Origin: Kudoa neothunni
Lineage: Eukaryota; Cnidaria
Assembly: GCA_964304625.1 (NCBI GenBank)
Contig: OZ199839.1
Span: forward strand, 2,728,001 to 2,792,000
DNA: 64,000 bases
Direction of reading: 5' to 3'
In this document: positions 26,204-38,543 of the stretch, one piece after another
Layout: each line of letters begins with the position of its first letter
Numbering within the stretch: the stretch's first letter is position 1
Program-made: the position numbers and the translations under genes
The notes under the pieces: model-generated
Database searches by the model: none
What the model saw: the letters and a program-made list of their open reading frames with translations, nothing else
What the model was told of the DNA's origin: nothing

Positions 26204-26488
26204 TATATATTAATTGCTTTAAAATTTTAATACGTTAGAAAGCTTAATAAAATTATCAACAGATTAAGTTAAAAAATCAATACTTACGAAAGAGGTGGAA
26301 TGTAACTTTTTCCAAGATAAAGTGGGGCGCGATAAAAAAAAGGTTGGAAAATACTGGTCCAAACTATAACAGTTGTGTTTATGGAGTAATTACAGATTAC
26401 AGAGACATCAAAAGATTCACAAATAATTATAAAATGCTAGTTGAAATATGTCACTCGCATAAAGGATGAAAAATGACTTGATAAAATT

Positions 26489-26798
26489 AATAGCAGGAGA
26501 CTGAAAAATCACTCCACTGTGTATAATGGAGGAAATAAACCTTTCCGTGCAGCTTCCCACGTTTTGGAAATAGTTGAAGTTGATGAGCAAGACTTTATAA
26601 CCCAAGAAACCGACACGGACAATTACAAATTGCGAAGATGTGAAAAGAGAGCAGATAATATATGCAAGATAGTATATAGATAATCTCATCGATCACAGAT
26701 TAACAAATTTATATGTGGATAAATGCATCTGCGAACTATATACACAGGAAACTTGGGATCAACTACAGTCGGTAATCGATTCTGCACACATTTTGTGA
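26489..26798 (+). pseudogene. Orphan coding remnant, family unknown
   Basis: Two adjoining open blocks: 26489-26683 (VYNGGNKPFRAASHVLEIVE, TDTDNYKLRRCEKRADNICK) and about 26677-26798 (LYVDKCICELYTQETWDQL, SVIDSAHIL). They join with a one-base frame change at about 26680. The protein-like composition is far from the local AT bias. It could be a truncated host-gene copy or transposon cargo; I do not recognise it. Confidence 0.35.
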
Positions 26799-26840
26799 AT
26801 ATATTTAATTATAACTCTAAATGTTTCTAATGTTTATATA

Positions 26841-26846
<6 letters not shown>

Positions 26847-26880
<34 letters not shown>
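26847..26880. repeat. (TA)n microsatellite
   Basis: About seventeen TA units. Confidence 0.9.
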
Positions 26881-26881
<1 letters not shown>

Positions 26882-27551
26882 CATATGGATAATTTCGGTT
26901 CAAGTAACAGACTGTAAATGATGTAAAATACGTAGCCAAAATCATGTGACGTATGGCTTTTGCACACTTTTTTCCGGGCATTCTGTTGATCAATGTAGCA
27001 TTATTCGCCGAAAAATTAGAAATTTTGCTATAAGCGAAGATAAAAATACAACGACATTAGAATGAAAATGCAAAATAATAAAATGTTTCGGCAATCTTTC
27101 ATAAATAAACGTTAAGATAGTTATTGTGAGACATTTCAACATATCAAATATAGCAATCCTAAATGGTCTCCTAGAAAAAATAACTAAATTTTATCCCTAA
27201 TTTAAAAAAGTTTAGATCGTTTCCTATCATTGTTAGTACTGGAAATTGATTTGTATATTACACGAACCAAAATTACTGATGTGTTCAAAAACTGAAACTT
27301 AGTATCGCTCGATTTTTCTCTGTTGTGGAATTTATATTCGTTTATACTATTCCAATAAAAAACCATCAATTTTTCTTCTAAATTCCAATAGAGGGGGGTA
27401 TATAATTATTATGTGCACATGCAAATAGTGTGTAAGACGGGGCGTTCAATGAGATTATCGGATAAAACCCAAGATTCGGTTAAAAACCCCAAGGTCACAA
27501 AGAAAACACAATAATATTATTAAAATAACGATTTTTGTTTAAATGAGTTTT

Positions 27552-27842
27552 CTAATTATTTCCGCCAATTGAATCATCTTCACAGCCCTCAGTTAGGGAG
27601 TTTGATCTATGTTTCAGGTGCTCAAGGTACCGTTGGCTCACATCATTTATTGGTTTATTAGTTGGTTGCGACGTCAAACAAGTAGTATTATTTCTTCTGA
27701 TCAACTGCTTTGCGATAAGTTTATATTTTACAGTTTCAGCCTTTAATGATGTAGTTTGTTTAGTTTTTAATGCGTTAATTGATGAATAAATTCGAACAAC
27801 ATTTACAGTGGCTAGAATTTCTGTCCTTAGCATACTGATCAA
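27552..27842 (-). other. Unidentified 90-codon open block
   Basis: Reads LRTEILATVNVVRIYSSINA, then SLKAETVKYKLIAKQLIRR, ending TEGCEDDSIGGNN and a stop. The polar, helix-prone start and acidic end look like real coding sequence. It may extend upstream (DWLDQYAKD in another frame at about 27855). No family recognised and no splice partner found. Confidence 0.3.
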
Positions 27843-28498
27843 GCCAGTCTTTAAAATCTACTTTTGACCCATCTCAATTGGAGCATATATTATCCCACGC
27901 TCTTTTGGAGCTCCGTTTGAAATTTCGAGTATACTTTAAAATAATATACGCTAATAACATAAAAATATGTTATCAACATATTAGAACATTTAAAGACAGC
28001 TTTGAAATACCCTAATACAATCACAGAATAATAAGAATAATTGATTAAATAACAATTATACAAAGGTCGGAAAAGAGTGAGTAGCGGCAATTGCGATATC
28101 TTATTAAAATTTCGGATAATTTTAATTCTCTCCATTACTAAAGTAATAAATGTTACTATTCTACCTAATTCTAAAACTTATTATTTATAAAATGGCCTCA
28201 AAGAATTTAATAATCTAAAAGTTTTGCAAATAAATAAAAAACCCAAGGTTAGTAGAAAAATCCCAAGATCTTGGGGAGAAACCCAGGGTTTGGATGTCCT
28301 GGTATAAACGGGGTTATGGATCAATTTTTCACACTTTTTTCATGGTCCGGGAGGGATTATGCAAAATCGATTACCTACTGTATAACAATAATTATGGCTC
28401 TAAGCTCAACTAATATAACACAATTCGATTCCATTTTTACTGATGTAAATCACTAAATATTTTAAGCATTTCTAAAAACGTTGGACGTAGTTAGAGTG

Positions 28499-29540
28499 CA
28501 GAGGTGGCCAGACTTGTTGAGATCGGGAGCCAACTTTAAGGTTGCCTAAATTTTCAAGAGCCACAAGGCATTAAAATAATTTATGGACCTCTTCTTTATT
28601 TAAGACTTACATTTTTGGAAAATATTTAGATAAAATATTGTAGAAATATAAGTAGAGATTTTTTAATTTTTTTCATATTCAGTTAATCGTTGGAAAACTT
28701 ACGTATAATTTTTACAAGTATAATTTATGAGGATTTTTTCAAAAAATTAAAATGATAATTAATAATCCAAGAAATTTTTCTCTATGAAGAAAGTCGAATA
28801 AATAAGAAACTATTTTTCATATTTAATCATACATGGTAATCTAACAAAAAATAAAATAAAATATTTACGAATAACGTAATAACACAAGAATTTAATGCTT
28901 TCGAATTATTTTTAGAAATTGTCTCTAATGTTACAGGTTTTTTGTTTCCATATTATCAGTGAGCTACGGTAATTTGGTTCGTACGCTGTTAACGCTGTAC
29001 GGATTTGTTCCGTCAGGTGTTTATTTTCGAAGCAGGGATCCGTGATGCTTCGATCTTACAAATTTCATCGTTGAATAAATAAACCCACAACATTAAGTTG
29101 TTCCGAAGATAGAAACAAGCTTGAGACAAGTTTCTTTTAATTTCGAATATTTAGTTTCTGGAATGTCTTTCCATAATTCGCCTGGCGAGTTGGAAATATG
29201 AATCATTTTTAAAACTTTATTACGTGTTTTATTCTTTTGATATCTATCATTTCGGTAATAGATAAACATTAGATCCAATTGTATTTCTTCATGAAACTAG
29301 TAATAGTTCTAGTTTGTATCAAATATTAAAACTATATAGTAGTTTTTAAGTATTTTTTCTAATCAAAAATATTATCTAGTTTACGATTAAAGAGCTCATT
29401 TCTTCACTTGATTAAATAGTTTAAACTTTGTAGATTTTCTTAGGCAACCTGCTGGCAGAATTAAAAAAATTCAACTCGAACAAAACTTTTTTCAAGCGCC
29501 CTATCTTAACATTCAAAAAGCCACGGTTGGGTCATCCCTG
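28499..29540 (-). mobile_element. Non-autonomous hAT element with transposase C-terminal remnant
   Basis: 1042 bp. The plus-strand left end is CAGAGGTGGCCAGACTTG; the right end is GGGTCATCCCTG (inverse CAGGGATGACCC). The flanking 8-mers TTAGAGTG and TTATAATC agree at 5 of 8, plausible for an eroded target duplication. The minus strand (29278-29093) encodes MIHISNSPGELWKDIPETKY, nearly the same as in the copy at 1456-2045, and a following out-of-frame stretch resembles the hAT dimerisation segment. Most of the transposase is absent, so this is an internal-deletion derivative. Confidence 0.75.
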
Positions 29541-30461
29541 TTATAATCGATGGGAGACTCTCTGTGGAAATGGATAATATACGTTTTCACCATTCAAATG
29601 TAGAGTAATATAATATGTATGAATATAAAGTAAGATACCTATTAATTTATAACTCATTTTAAAAAAAGCGCTAAAGTATTTAATCAGAAAATTCATTATT
29701 CAGCATAATAATCTTTAGATAAGAAGAGATGCTATTCTCGATCTAATAGAATAAGCCACAAACTCCTTATCTTTGGATAATTTGAAAAAATATCTTTATC
29801 ATTCGGAAAGCTTCCTTGGAGAATGTCACAAACTTCTTCATATCGAATGGAATTGGCCATTTATATTTCAATAATTGAGACCCCATTTAGTTCGGCTTAT
29901 TCAAACTAAATAACGATTCTTTTACAAAAATTAAAGCAACTATAATAAGTTTTATCTTTATTTATCATTGAAAGTTCTAATGAGATTGTCAATAATTCCA
30001 GCATGGGATACAAAACCTGATAATATATTTTATGAAGATTACAGTTATTTTTTAACATATAACGCGAAACAATACCTTTAAATATAAATCTCTTAATTTT
30101 TTAGAAGATAATATGATAAAAAAATGTTTCATTTAGCACTTAGATAACAAAAACAAGTTTCAACCCTAGGTGACATGTTAAATCGTTTTAATCCCCCTTT
30201 TTAGATTACGAGATACGATGTTAAATTTGCCAATTTGGTTCATTAACAAACCCAAACTAATCGAAATGTTTTCCTAGGTTGAAATCTCTAAAAAAATATT
30301 CGTTTAAATCTTATAATTCCATAATATTTCTTTGCCATCGTCTGAATTAACACAAACATATCGATAATACCAGTTTTTGCGTCTAAAACCGAGATACTTT
30401 AGCTTGCGGTTAACGACAATTTTATCTCTTTATTTAATAACGCTAGATAAAAGGATTAGGT

Positions 30462-30484
30462 TATATATATATATATATATATAT
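30462..30484. repeat. (TA)n microsatellite
   Basis: About eleven TA units. Confidence 0.9.
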
Positions 30485-31807
30485 GAGTACCAAAAATATA
30501 CATACTATTTTAATCTGATTACGGTTAAGATTCATATAAGAAAAACATTAACCAAAGAATATCTCCGAATGCTGAAAATAACCTTTTAGGTAATGTCCAG
30601 TCAACTTGTTTCAATCATTTCTCATATCTCCTCCAATAATCTTTTTGGGTGAAATAGTAGCCCTATATTTTTTGTCCAAATCACTTAACGTTGACCTCGG
30701 AATTCTTAAATCCTCGAAAACTTCTTTCCGGTCTTATCCTTTGTTAATAACGACAAGATGAGAATAAAGAGCTCTCTTATCTTCAGGATAATGCATTTTT
30801 GTTGACATCTTGAATGCCGCTTGATTTACATCTAGTATCAGTTGCGACGGATCCGGTATTGCTTACAACGCATCCGGTTTTGGATGCAAAAATTGATATT
30901 TTATAACTGAAATTTAGCCGTATTCACAATTTTTCCTCTTTACGCATTCTTTCCCCAAATACAATCGAATTAGCCGCTATTCAAGGGGTGAGTTATTATA
31001 ATCCCCCAAATCGTGTTACCTAGCGGTGGGCTTTACGTAGGTGTCTGTAAGTTAAACACGAGGACTACCGGTTAGATAGATAACTGAATGGATAAATGCC
31101 ATTGTCCGGTTGTGATGGCATAAATTTTTGTAATGCAAAATGAACTATTATATTATTTGTAGATGATTGTCTGGTCATTTATGTTGTTTGTCTCGTTTTC
31201 TCTGATGTCACGTTATTGAAAAATTTTGAATAGATTATCATTTTTTATCTTCTAGTTTTTCTATCTAGCATCATTATGAATAAATAAGACCAAATTTTAC
31301 ACATTAGTATAAGCATGCGTGCGTCGACGCTGAGTAGCCCTCGAACCAGATGGCTTCGTCCACACAACCCCCGAGTGGTCGAGTGAGTATTTCACAATTA
31401 TGCCAACAGCTGAAGGTGATCATCTATGTGCCGAAAAATTTATATTGAATTTTTCGTTAGATTTACACCAAAAACCATCTCATCGAATCTATTTCATTTT
31501 TGATTCGCTGTTTCATGCTATGCCTCACCTTGATCTATCTATATAAAAGCATATTGTAATCATTTCACATATATTTTTGTGACTTTTTTAAATAACTATA
31601 ACAAATAAAATTTTAGCCAACCGATGGGCTGCCATAGTATTTATTACAAACTATTGGTTAGCAACATTTTAATAAATGGATTGAGATTATCGCAAAGACT
31701 CCATCGAGTATAAGGAATTTGTAAAATTATTCAGTAATTTTGATGTAGCCATTTGTGTTTTCGTGGAACCATTTGGCTGCTGCGATGAGTGAGGATAGCT
31801 CTCATTA

Positions 31808-32080
31808 CTTGATTGTTAGTTTGCTTTTGATTTTTGTCCCACCGTTTACACGTAGTTTGAGGCGTTTTCTCTTGTATTTAAGTACGGTTTGTAGTTTTTC
31901 TTGTTCCGTTGGTGCTTTACTGTATATTACAAGTGGCGATGTATATTTATCGGTTTGAATTGGTATGACTGCTTGTTGGATTGTCGCATTTATATTACTG
32001 TCTTTTTTATTTGATAGCATATGAATACTCAATATCCAGGATTTATTATCTACTAGTAATTTAAGTGTGTTGGTTGGTAG
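31808..32080 (-). other. Unidentified open block of about 90 codons
   Basis: Minus-strand frame containing LPTNTLKLLVDNKSWILSIH, then SPLVIYSKAPTEQEKLQTVL and a basic C-terminus (KYKRKRLKLRVNG). The mixed composition suggests coding or former coding sequence. No family recognised; upstream exons not found. Confidence 0.3.
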
Positions 32081-33022
32081 TAAGTGAGCTCAATTGTAGT
32101 AAACCGTGCTTGAATCCTATCAACAGATTACTACAACAATCGGTCACCACCAAGATCTATGTTCACATAGCTATACTTGAATTGACCAATTTGCTGTCTT
32201 TGATAATGCTCTGTATATGGTAATCCGATTTTGTTCAAATTCATTCACTTTACATTATCTAGGTCTAGGAGAGGATATGTATTCATCCTCTTCTATATAA
32301 ATTTCCTCACGTTACGCGCCAATTCTCACCGAAATCCACACACCAGAAATATGCTTATTGTCATAAAACAGGCTATACGGGAGATGACACGCAGCGAAAA
32401 ATGCCCTGCATTTATTCGAAAATTCCTCCTCTATATCTTTCATACACTTGGATGATCGTTTTATTTGCATTGTTACAATATAGTGCTTGTTCTATTTGGG
32501 AATGATGTATTTTTGAAATGTTAAACAATGTATTATCATTCACCATTGTGAATTTGATTTTTTTATCTTTTTGTTTTTTTTTACGTTTATGCTACCTTAT
32601 TCTACGTCTAACACCCAGCTGTGGCTAGTTTGATCTCTCCCAAATAATGATAAATTCGCGCGTCACCCTCATTAGTTCGACCCTGGCTACTCTTGATAAT
32701 TTTTTGTGGGGAAATGGCTGTTGACCACGGATCATAATATCAAAGTATGTGTAATTTTAACTGTATTGAATTATTTTTGGTCCATATGAAAGGTATCGAT
32801 GGGTCAATAATAATTAAATATAGCAGATTCTAAAGAATGAGCTTAATTGAGCACCTATATATAAAGGTTACCATGATTTAGAATTAGAATTAAGCTTGCG
32901 TCCATGCCATTTTAAATTAAAACTTTTTGAGTCAATAGGCAATATTTTATGCTAGAATTTCTTTTTTGCTTAAGAGTGTGCAAAGAACATATTGATCAGA
33001 ATTTATCTAATTAATTTTTTTT

Positions 33023-33222
33023 NNNNNNNNNNNNNNNNNNNNNNNNNNNNNNNNNNNNNNNNNNNNNNNNNNNNNNNNNNNNNNNNNNNNNNNNNNNNNN
33101 NNNNNNNNNNNNNNNNNNNNNNNNNNNNNNNNNNNNNNNNNNNNNNNNNNNNNNNNNNNNNNNNNNNNNNNNNNNNNNNNNNNNNNNNNNNNNNNNNNNN
33201 NNNNNNNNNNNNNNNNNNNNNN
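33023..33222. other. Assembly gap (200 N)
   Basis: Exactly 200 undetermined bases; the true size is probably unknown. Confidence 1.
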
Positions 33223-33552
33223 AAGCAAATTCTTTTTCCAATTTCTCTCCGGTTACTACTCATCTCAATTTCTTAGGAAGATTTCGATATTACCCGGGAA
33301 GTAAACTTAGAAACTTTTTTTTAAATTCTACGATTTTAATAGAAAACTACGATTCCTACATGTAATAAATAACATCTTGTTTCCCGATTATAAGACCTAC
33401 AACGAAAATTGGACCTCATGGTGTTCTTAAGCTAGTTTTTAATATAACACCTAGTAAAATACTCAAAATCTGGATATTCTGAATTATATATTAAAATATC
33501 TCTAACAATGTAATTCTATCGGGTAGTTAACAATAATTAAAATTTTCATTAA

Positions 33553-34615
33553 CCCTCTAAGGGCTTTGGGGTCTTTTGGACCCTAAACTATAATTACTTT
33601 ACCCAGTATTATGTACGTAATAATCAGAAATTAGTAAAATTCCATCTAATCCCCAAACTTACAATAATGATCATTCTTTGAGAATCTTAAATCGAGCAAA
33701 TAAAAATTAGGCGTAGAAAACAATTATCCTCTAAGGAATATTGGGGTTTTTTAGTTAATATACTTTAAAAATAAATAAAAATGTTATGAACTTAATTAAT
33801 TAATGTTTATTTTCCGTAAGGATTCAATTAATCACACGCGGCCTTTAATTAAAATAGATTTGGTAAAATTTTATTTACCGCAAAAATTAAATTTATAGAA
33901 TTATAAAAAGTAAATATAATCTATTTGAATATAGTTAATAATTAAATTAAGATCTTTGAAGTGAAATATTCCAAGCAATTGATATATTTATTTATTTATT
34001 TATTCACAAATTACATTTGTGAAAACGAAGAGATAAGAAATCTAAAATGCTTTTAACGTTCTTTGAACAACAATAAGTAGGGCTAAGTGGTTTTTAATGA
34101 TATTTTCTGCAAAGATTCTTGATGTTATCGGTTTACTAAAATTCCATATAATACCACTTTAACTGATTGTTAGGTCTTCAGTATTACCACATTCCACCAA
34201 TTCAATCGACGTTTCAGATGATTCTGTATAGTTTTCTTCAAATTCACTTCCAAAAGATTGAAATTCATCAGTTTCACTTTTATTTTGTACAGGACAAGTG
34301 GGATCGCGTATCATTATTTGAGCAGAGTAACAATATTCTCCTGAACAATAATTTAGAATATTCAATTGAAGATTATTCAGCAACGGTTTTTATAACGATT
34401 AATTGCAATCCAACCCAACACAGTACAGATGAGATTATAACGAATTAATTACACATATGTTCGGTTCTTTTCTTCAAATTTAGTCGATAGAAATTTTTTA
34501 AACCGAATAAAATAATATATCTATATTTATTAAGTTAATTTATCAAATAAAAAACTGGGGTCTTTTGAATCCCAAAAATCCTTGGTGGCTAGTCGTTTTT
34601 GTTGACCTTAGAGGG
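33553..34615. mobile_element. Non-autonomous piggyBac-type element
   Basis: Flanked on both sides by TTAA (33549-33552 and 34616-34619), the piggyBac target. Ends: left CCCTCTAAGGGCTTTGGGGT, right GTTGACCTTAGAGGG, inverted relative to each other. GGGGTCTTTT occurs near both ends. Inside, an acidic minus-strand block (34383-34159; FGSEFEENYTESSETSIELV) resembles a piggyBac transposase N-terminus. No catalytic part is present. Confidence 0.8.
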
Positions 34616-34619
34616 TTAA

Positions 34620-35169
34620 ACACATAGATTGAGTGTTTTTATTTCCTTTTTATCCTCATTAAAAAATAGGTATACTCATCAAATTACAGGTTCCACATCG
34701 TATTTCTATTAATATAAATATTATTTTGTTTATTTAAATAAATTCTTATTTTAATTCTGTCATATAAGCTAAATAATGCATAGGAAGTTGTTTGTTAAAA
34801 ATTTAAAAACTAAAACTCCTTAATTAAACAAAAAAATATAAGACCTGGTTTATATTCGGCGAAATCTAACAAAATTCCAACAATAGTAATTATTAAATAT
34901 ATCGGCCCTTCCATTAAAATTATAACGGAAATAAGAATTTCAATTCTTAGTAACAAATAGAACAAAATCCTCAGATTTATGTATTTCAAAAATACAACGA
35001 CTGTTTCTATAATAAAGCTAATCTACGCTAGGGATCGCATTCTATTTACGATTTCAAACAAATGCTTTCATTTTATTAATTCTTATGAGCAAAAAAACCG
35101 TTAATTTTTGATTAGAAGTTTTTTATATTCTTTCAAATAATAAAAGATTATTAATAAAACATTGTAAAG
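34620..35169. other. AT-rich spacer
   Basis: Nothing coding or repetitive was recognised. Confidence 0.45.
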
Positions 35170-35740
35170 CGGTGCGTCCCAACGTGGGGAGCGAAAAAAT
35201 TTGGGTGGGGCATGGAGATTTTAGAACGTTTAATGGACTGACATGATGGACTCGTAAAGTCTTGAGTATTGGTGAGACAATTGGACAGTATGACGTACAT
35301 TGAAGTCAATATCGCTTATCTTTAAATGACGATTAAAATCATAAAAAATCCAAAAGCAATGATTAATTATATGAAAATTAACAATAATATTTAACATGCC
35401 TACACGCGGATAGAGTAAGAATGGTTTGGATCTCAATGTTGTCTCATTTAGGAACGTATATCCATCTTTCTTTATTAAGCCTAATATAATATTGATTAAT
35501 TTTGTATTTATATTATTTATTCTTCACTCGACGCTGTTTTTGACGGAAAAATGAACTAAAGATGTTAGTTATTAAGTTGCATCGATAAATTGAGTTAAAT
35601 CTGATCGAATACATTCTAATTTTAACGAGAAAAGAAGTATATATTAATTGTTTCAAATTTTAGTGTGGTAAGGAGCTTTATTCAAAGTTATAAACAGTAT
35701 AAGTCTAAAAATCAATTTTTGAGAAGGTGGGATACAGAAT
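35170..35740 (+). mobile_element. Miniature hAT-like element, family A, copy 2
   Basis: Starts CGGTGCGTCCCAACGTGGGG and ends near GAAGGTGGGATACAG. It follows copies 1 and 3 over its length, including ACGTAC-TTGAAGTCAATATCGCTTA and the GTATATATTAATTG segment that is split in copy 1. No coding capacity. The right limit is uncertain by about 10 bases. Confidence 0.7.
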
Positions 35741-35959
35741 TTGGCTAAAATTAAGAATAATGGGTGCATTTTCCGTTCAAAGATTAAAATTAGTTCGTAC
35801 ATTAAATCAACATTTTTTACATTAAATTTCAACAATCGCAACAACTAGTCAGCTAACGTTGGTATAAATCATGGAAAACCTATTCTTACAGATATGGAAT
35901 TTATAATATCCATTTGCTAAGGATGAAATAATATGACAATGGATAAAAAATTTTTACGC

Positions 35960-37717
35960 AATATCCAGACCTTCGCGTGCGCATTATACTATAAAATACG
36001 ATTTTTTCGTGTTCACGTCCGATGCCAATTAGTGAAAATCAATTATATATATATAAATATATTATTTAATTAAATGAAATGTGATTTATCAAATTTTGTC
36101 GAAAAAGCTTCTAATTTTAGTTTGTCGGAATCTTTCTCTTGATATTTTTAAAACTCGGTCCATTATGGGATGTAAATCAAACAATCCCGTCGGATCCTCT
36201 TTAATAAAAGCTTCCCTCAGAACGTTCACTGCATTTTTCATTTGATTAATTGAAATTTTGATGTCTTCAATGATTGATTCGCTATCGTCAGATTCGTCAC
36301 TTATGGGCGATAAGTCCTCATTGTTTTCTTCCTCACATGTTGCTTCATAATCGTCATCAAACATATTTTCTGAATCTTCGATTTCATCTAGAAAAAATTA
36401 ATTACGTATACGTTAAATATTACCTTGAGAACAGTTGCTGATTTGAGGTATCTCACTCACATCTTCTTGGTCTATAAACTGATAATAACTTTATTGTCGT
36501 AATTTTATTTAATACCTCCAAATATTTTTGATTTTTTAAAGCAATTAATAATAATTTGCGGCGGAATACTGTCCCAACATTTAGTTAATGTTATCAGAGT
36601 CAAGCAATGTGTATTTTTAGGCAAGAACAAAAATTTGATATTTTCAAAGCAATCAATATTTTTTGGATGGCCTGGACATTGGTCCAACAAAATTAAGACT
36701 TTTCTATTCTGATTTATCATCCTTCGGTTTAACTTTTTCATTATTTCTATAAATATACTAGAAGTCATCCATGCACTTTTTTGTGCATAATATTCACATG
36801 GGAGGTGTTTGACTCTTTTAAAACATCTAGGATTTTGAAATTTCCCGATAACAACTAATGGGAACTTATCCCCATTTAAAGCTGAGGACAGTAAAACAGT
36901 CACCCTTTTTGGGATAATTTTTTCCCTTAACCCCGACCTCCTCCTTTAAAACGTAACTACTATTTTGTAACTGCTCATAATAAAGAGCAGTTTCGTCGAT
37001 GTTAATAACGTCTTTTGGATTATATGCTCTGATCAAATCGATGTTCTCAATAATCCATGGGTCGACAGATGCAACATCTGCACTCGCAGCCTCGCCATGG
37101 AACTTTTTGAAAACTATCCCATATCTTGACTTGAACCCTGCAAGCCATCCCTTGCTGGCTTTAAAATTGGAAACTTTGTTTTCATTTGCAATATAAGAAG
37201 CCTTTTTGATAATGGCATCTCCTGACAGAACTTTACCATTCGACCGTTGTTTAACAAACCAATCATACACTTCATCGTCTATATTTTTGAATTTATCTTC
37301 GTGCGAAAGAATTCTATCAAGTGTTGAATGACCTTAAATGTGATTTTACAATACTATTCAATAGAAGACTACTATACCACTCAATTTAAACTTGGAAATT
37401 GTCATTGATTCCGCACCCTTCAACGTTTTTATTGAATTGTAGTAATGGATGATTTCCATTTTCTCTGAAATATTGCGTTGTTCGCGGGACATAATGAAAA
37501 AACACTATCTGAATTAAACCAATTGACCACAAAAAACCACGCAATAAAAAATTTCCACGCAATAACGAGACTTTTTGTATTAATAAATTTTTTTTAATTT
37601 TTTGTTAAAAAATATTTTTACATTACAATAAGATAATAACAATTTGAAAAAACTAAATTTCTCTCTTTAAAGGATAACTTTGAAAATCTCTAATTACGCA
37701 ATATCCAATCTCGACTG
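35960..37717 (-). mobile_element. Tigger/pogo element, copy 2
   Basis: The 5' end on the minus strand is at 37717 (CAGTCGAGATTGGATATTGC), followed on the plus strand by the expected TA (37718-37719). The other end is not clear; the estimate near 35960 rests on loss of similarity. It contains the transposase at 37492-36089. Confidence 0.75.
36089..37492 (-). pseudogene. Tigger/pogo transposase, internally deleted
   Basis: A DDE transposase of the Tigger/CENP-B/jerky type. The start ATG (37492-37490) reads MSREQRNISEKMEIIHYYNS. A 50-60 bp GT-AG intron near 37325-37390 (donor GTATAG) joins LSG to HSTLDRILS. The CENP-B DNA-binding half includes YDWFVKQRSNGKVLSGDAI and KGWLAGFKSRYGIVFKKFHG. Catalytic Asp 1 is in VINIDETALYY and Asp 2 in KVLILLDQCPGHP. 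Right after FLFLPKNTHC the sequence jumps to TLITLTKCWDSIPPQIIINC, so the PLDQG-type segment with the third Asp is missing. A frame change lies near 36895. An acidic C-terminal block (36364-36089, SDESDDSESIIEDIK) ends the protein. Best preserved of the four Tigger copies, but catalytically dead. Confidence 0.85.
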
Positions 37718-37961
37718 TAGTTGTTACACTCAAATTTTAGGATGAATAAAGCATGCATTACTCGATCGATTAAATGGTATGAACTGTGGAAATAACTACA
37801 GAAACAACTACAAGGGGCTAGCAGTTATTTATACGATAGATTACAGCAACTATTACTGATAACAAATACAATGCCGAAAATAACCTATTGGTGATGAAAC
37901 TATGATAAATCCAAAAAATTAAAATAATCAACGGTTTCGATTACGGCCATTATTCTACATT

Positions 37962-38260
37962 TTAACCCTGAATGTTGTTCATGGAAAGATGGGGAGAGAT
38001 AGAAAAAAGTTGGGACACATCTCCGTAAATGGTTGTGATTGCCGTTTTTGGCCGCATGCACTCAGGTGAGAAAAGTAAATAAAGTTTTTGGACGTTCTGA
38101 TTAAATAATGTATTATCACATATTCTTTCTGAATCTGAATCTTCAAAATCTTTAACTGAATTACGCGGCGTAAATGTATGCAGCTTGAAATTTCCACGTG
38201 TGCCGTGAATTATCACCCGATTAGTCCCAATCAGTAGTTGATGGGTGTAACATCAAATAA
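37962..38260 (-). other. Unidentified open block of about 95 codons
   Basis: Minus-strand frame with LLIGTNRVIIHGTRGNFKLH, an acidic patch (KDFEDSDSERICDN) and PKTAITTIYGDVSQLFSIS, ending at a stop at 37962. It looks like true coding sequence and lies divergently from the plus-strand start at 38544. Could be the last exon of a minus-strand gene; upstream exons not found. Family unknown. Confidence 0.4.
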
Positions 38261-38543
38261 CAATCTTGTTTATTGCTATTAATACTGGTTAATCTCGTCT
38301 AAATAGCTTTGAATGTGAGGGTGGCAAAAATAAACTTACGAACCTGTCCGAACATCGTCGACAGATATTATCCAGTGGTGAGGGAGTTTGTTTTCAGCCA
38401 ATATCCAAGCACTAATTAATTTTGTAAATTTGTCTCAACAATTAAAATTTTTCCACCCCAACAGCCACTCAAATCTTGGTTGGAATTAGTCGTTAGAACC
38501 AGGTGGCATTTTCATTCGGTTACCACCACGGTGATTTGAATTA

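Larger units (their letters stand above)
23167..26356 (+). mobile_element. Miniature hAT-like element, family A, copy 1, split by a Tigger insertion
   Basis: The left part (23167-23682) starts CGGTGTTTACCAACGTGGGG. The right part (26206-26356) ends AAGGTTGGAAAATACTG. Joining the parts across the Tigger (23685-26203) restores the sequence GAGAAAAGTATATATTAATTG, which is also present in copy 2 (35170-35740) and inverted in copy 3 (43747-44348). It has no coding capacity. The flanking 8-mers (GTTTCAAT and GTCCAAAC) match only in part, fitting an old insertion. Confidence 0.75.
29541..33022. other. AT-rich stretch with no assigned gene
   Basis: About 3.5 kb up to the assembly gap. Apart from the open block at 31808-32080 and a TA microsatellite, nothing was recognised. 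Confidence 0.4.

Noticed and set aside
33003-33276. Open frames on both strands across 33023-33222
   Set aside because: They consist of undetermined bases in the assembly gap.
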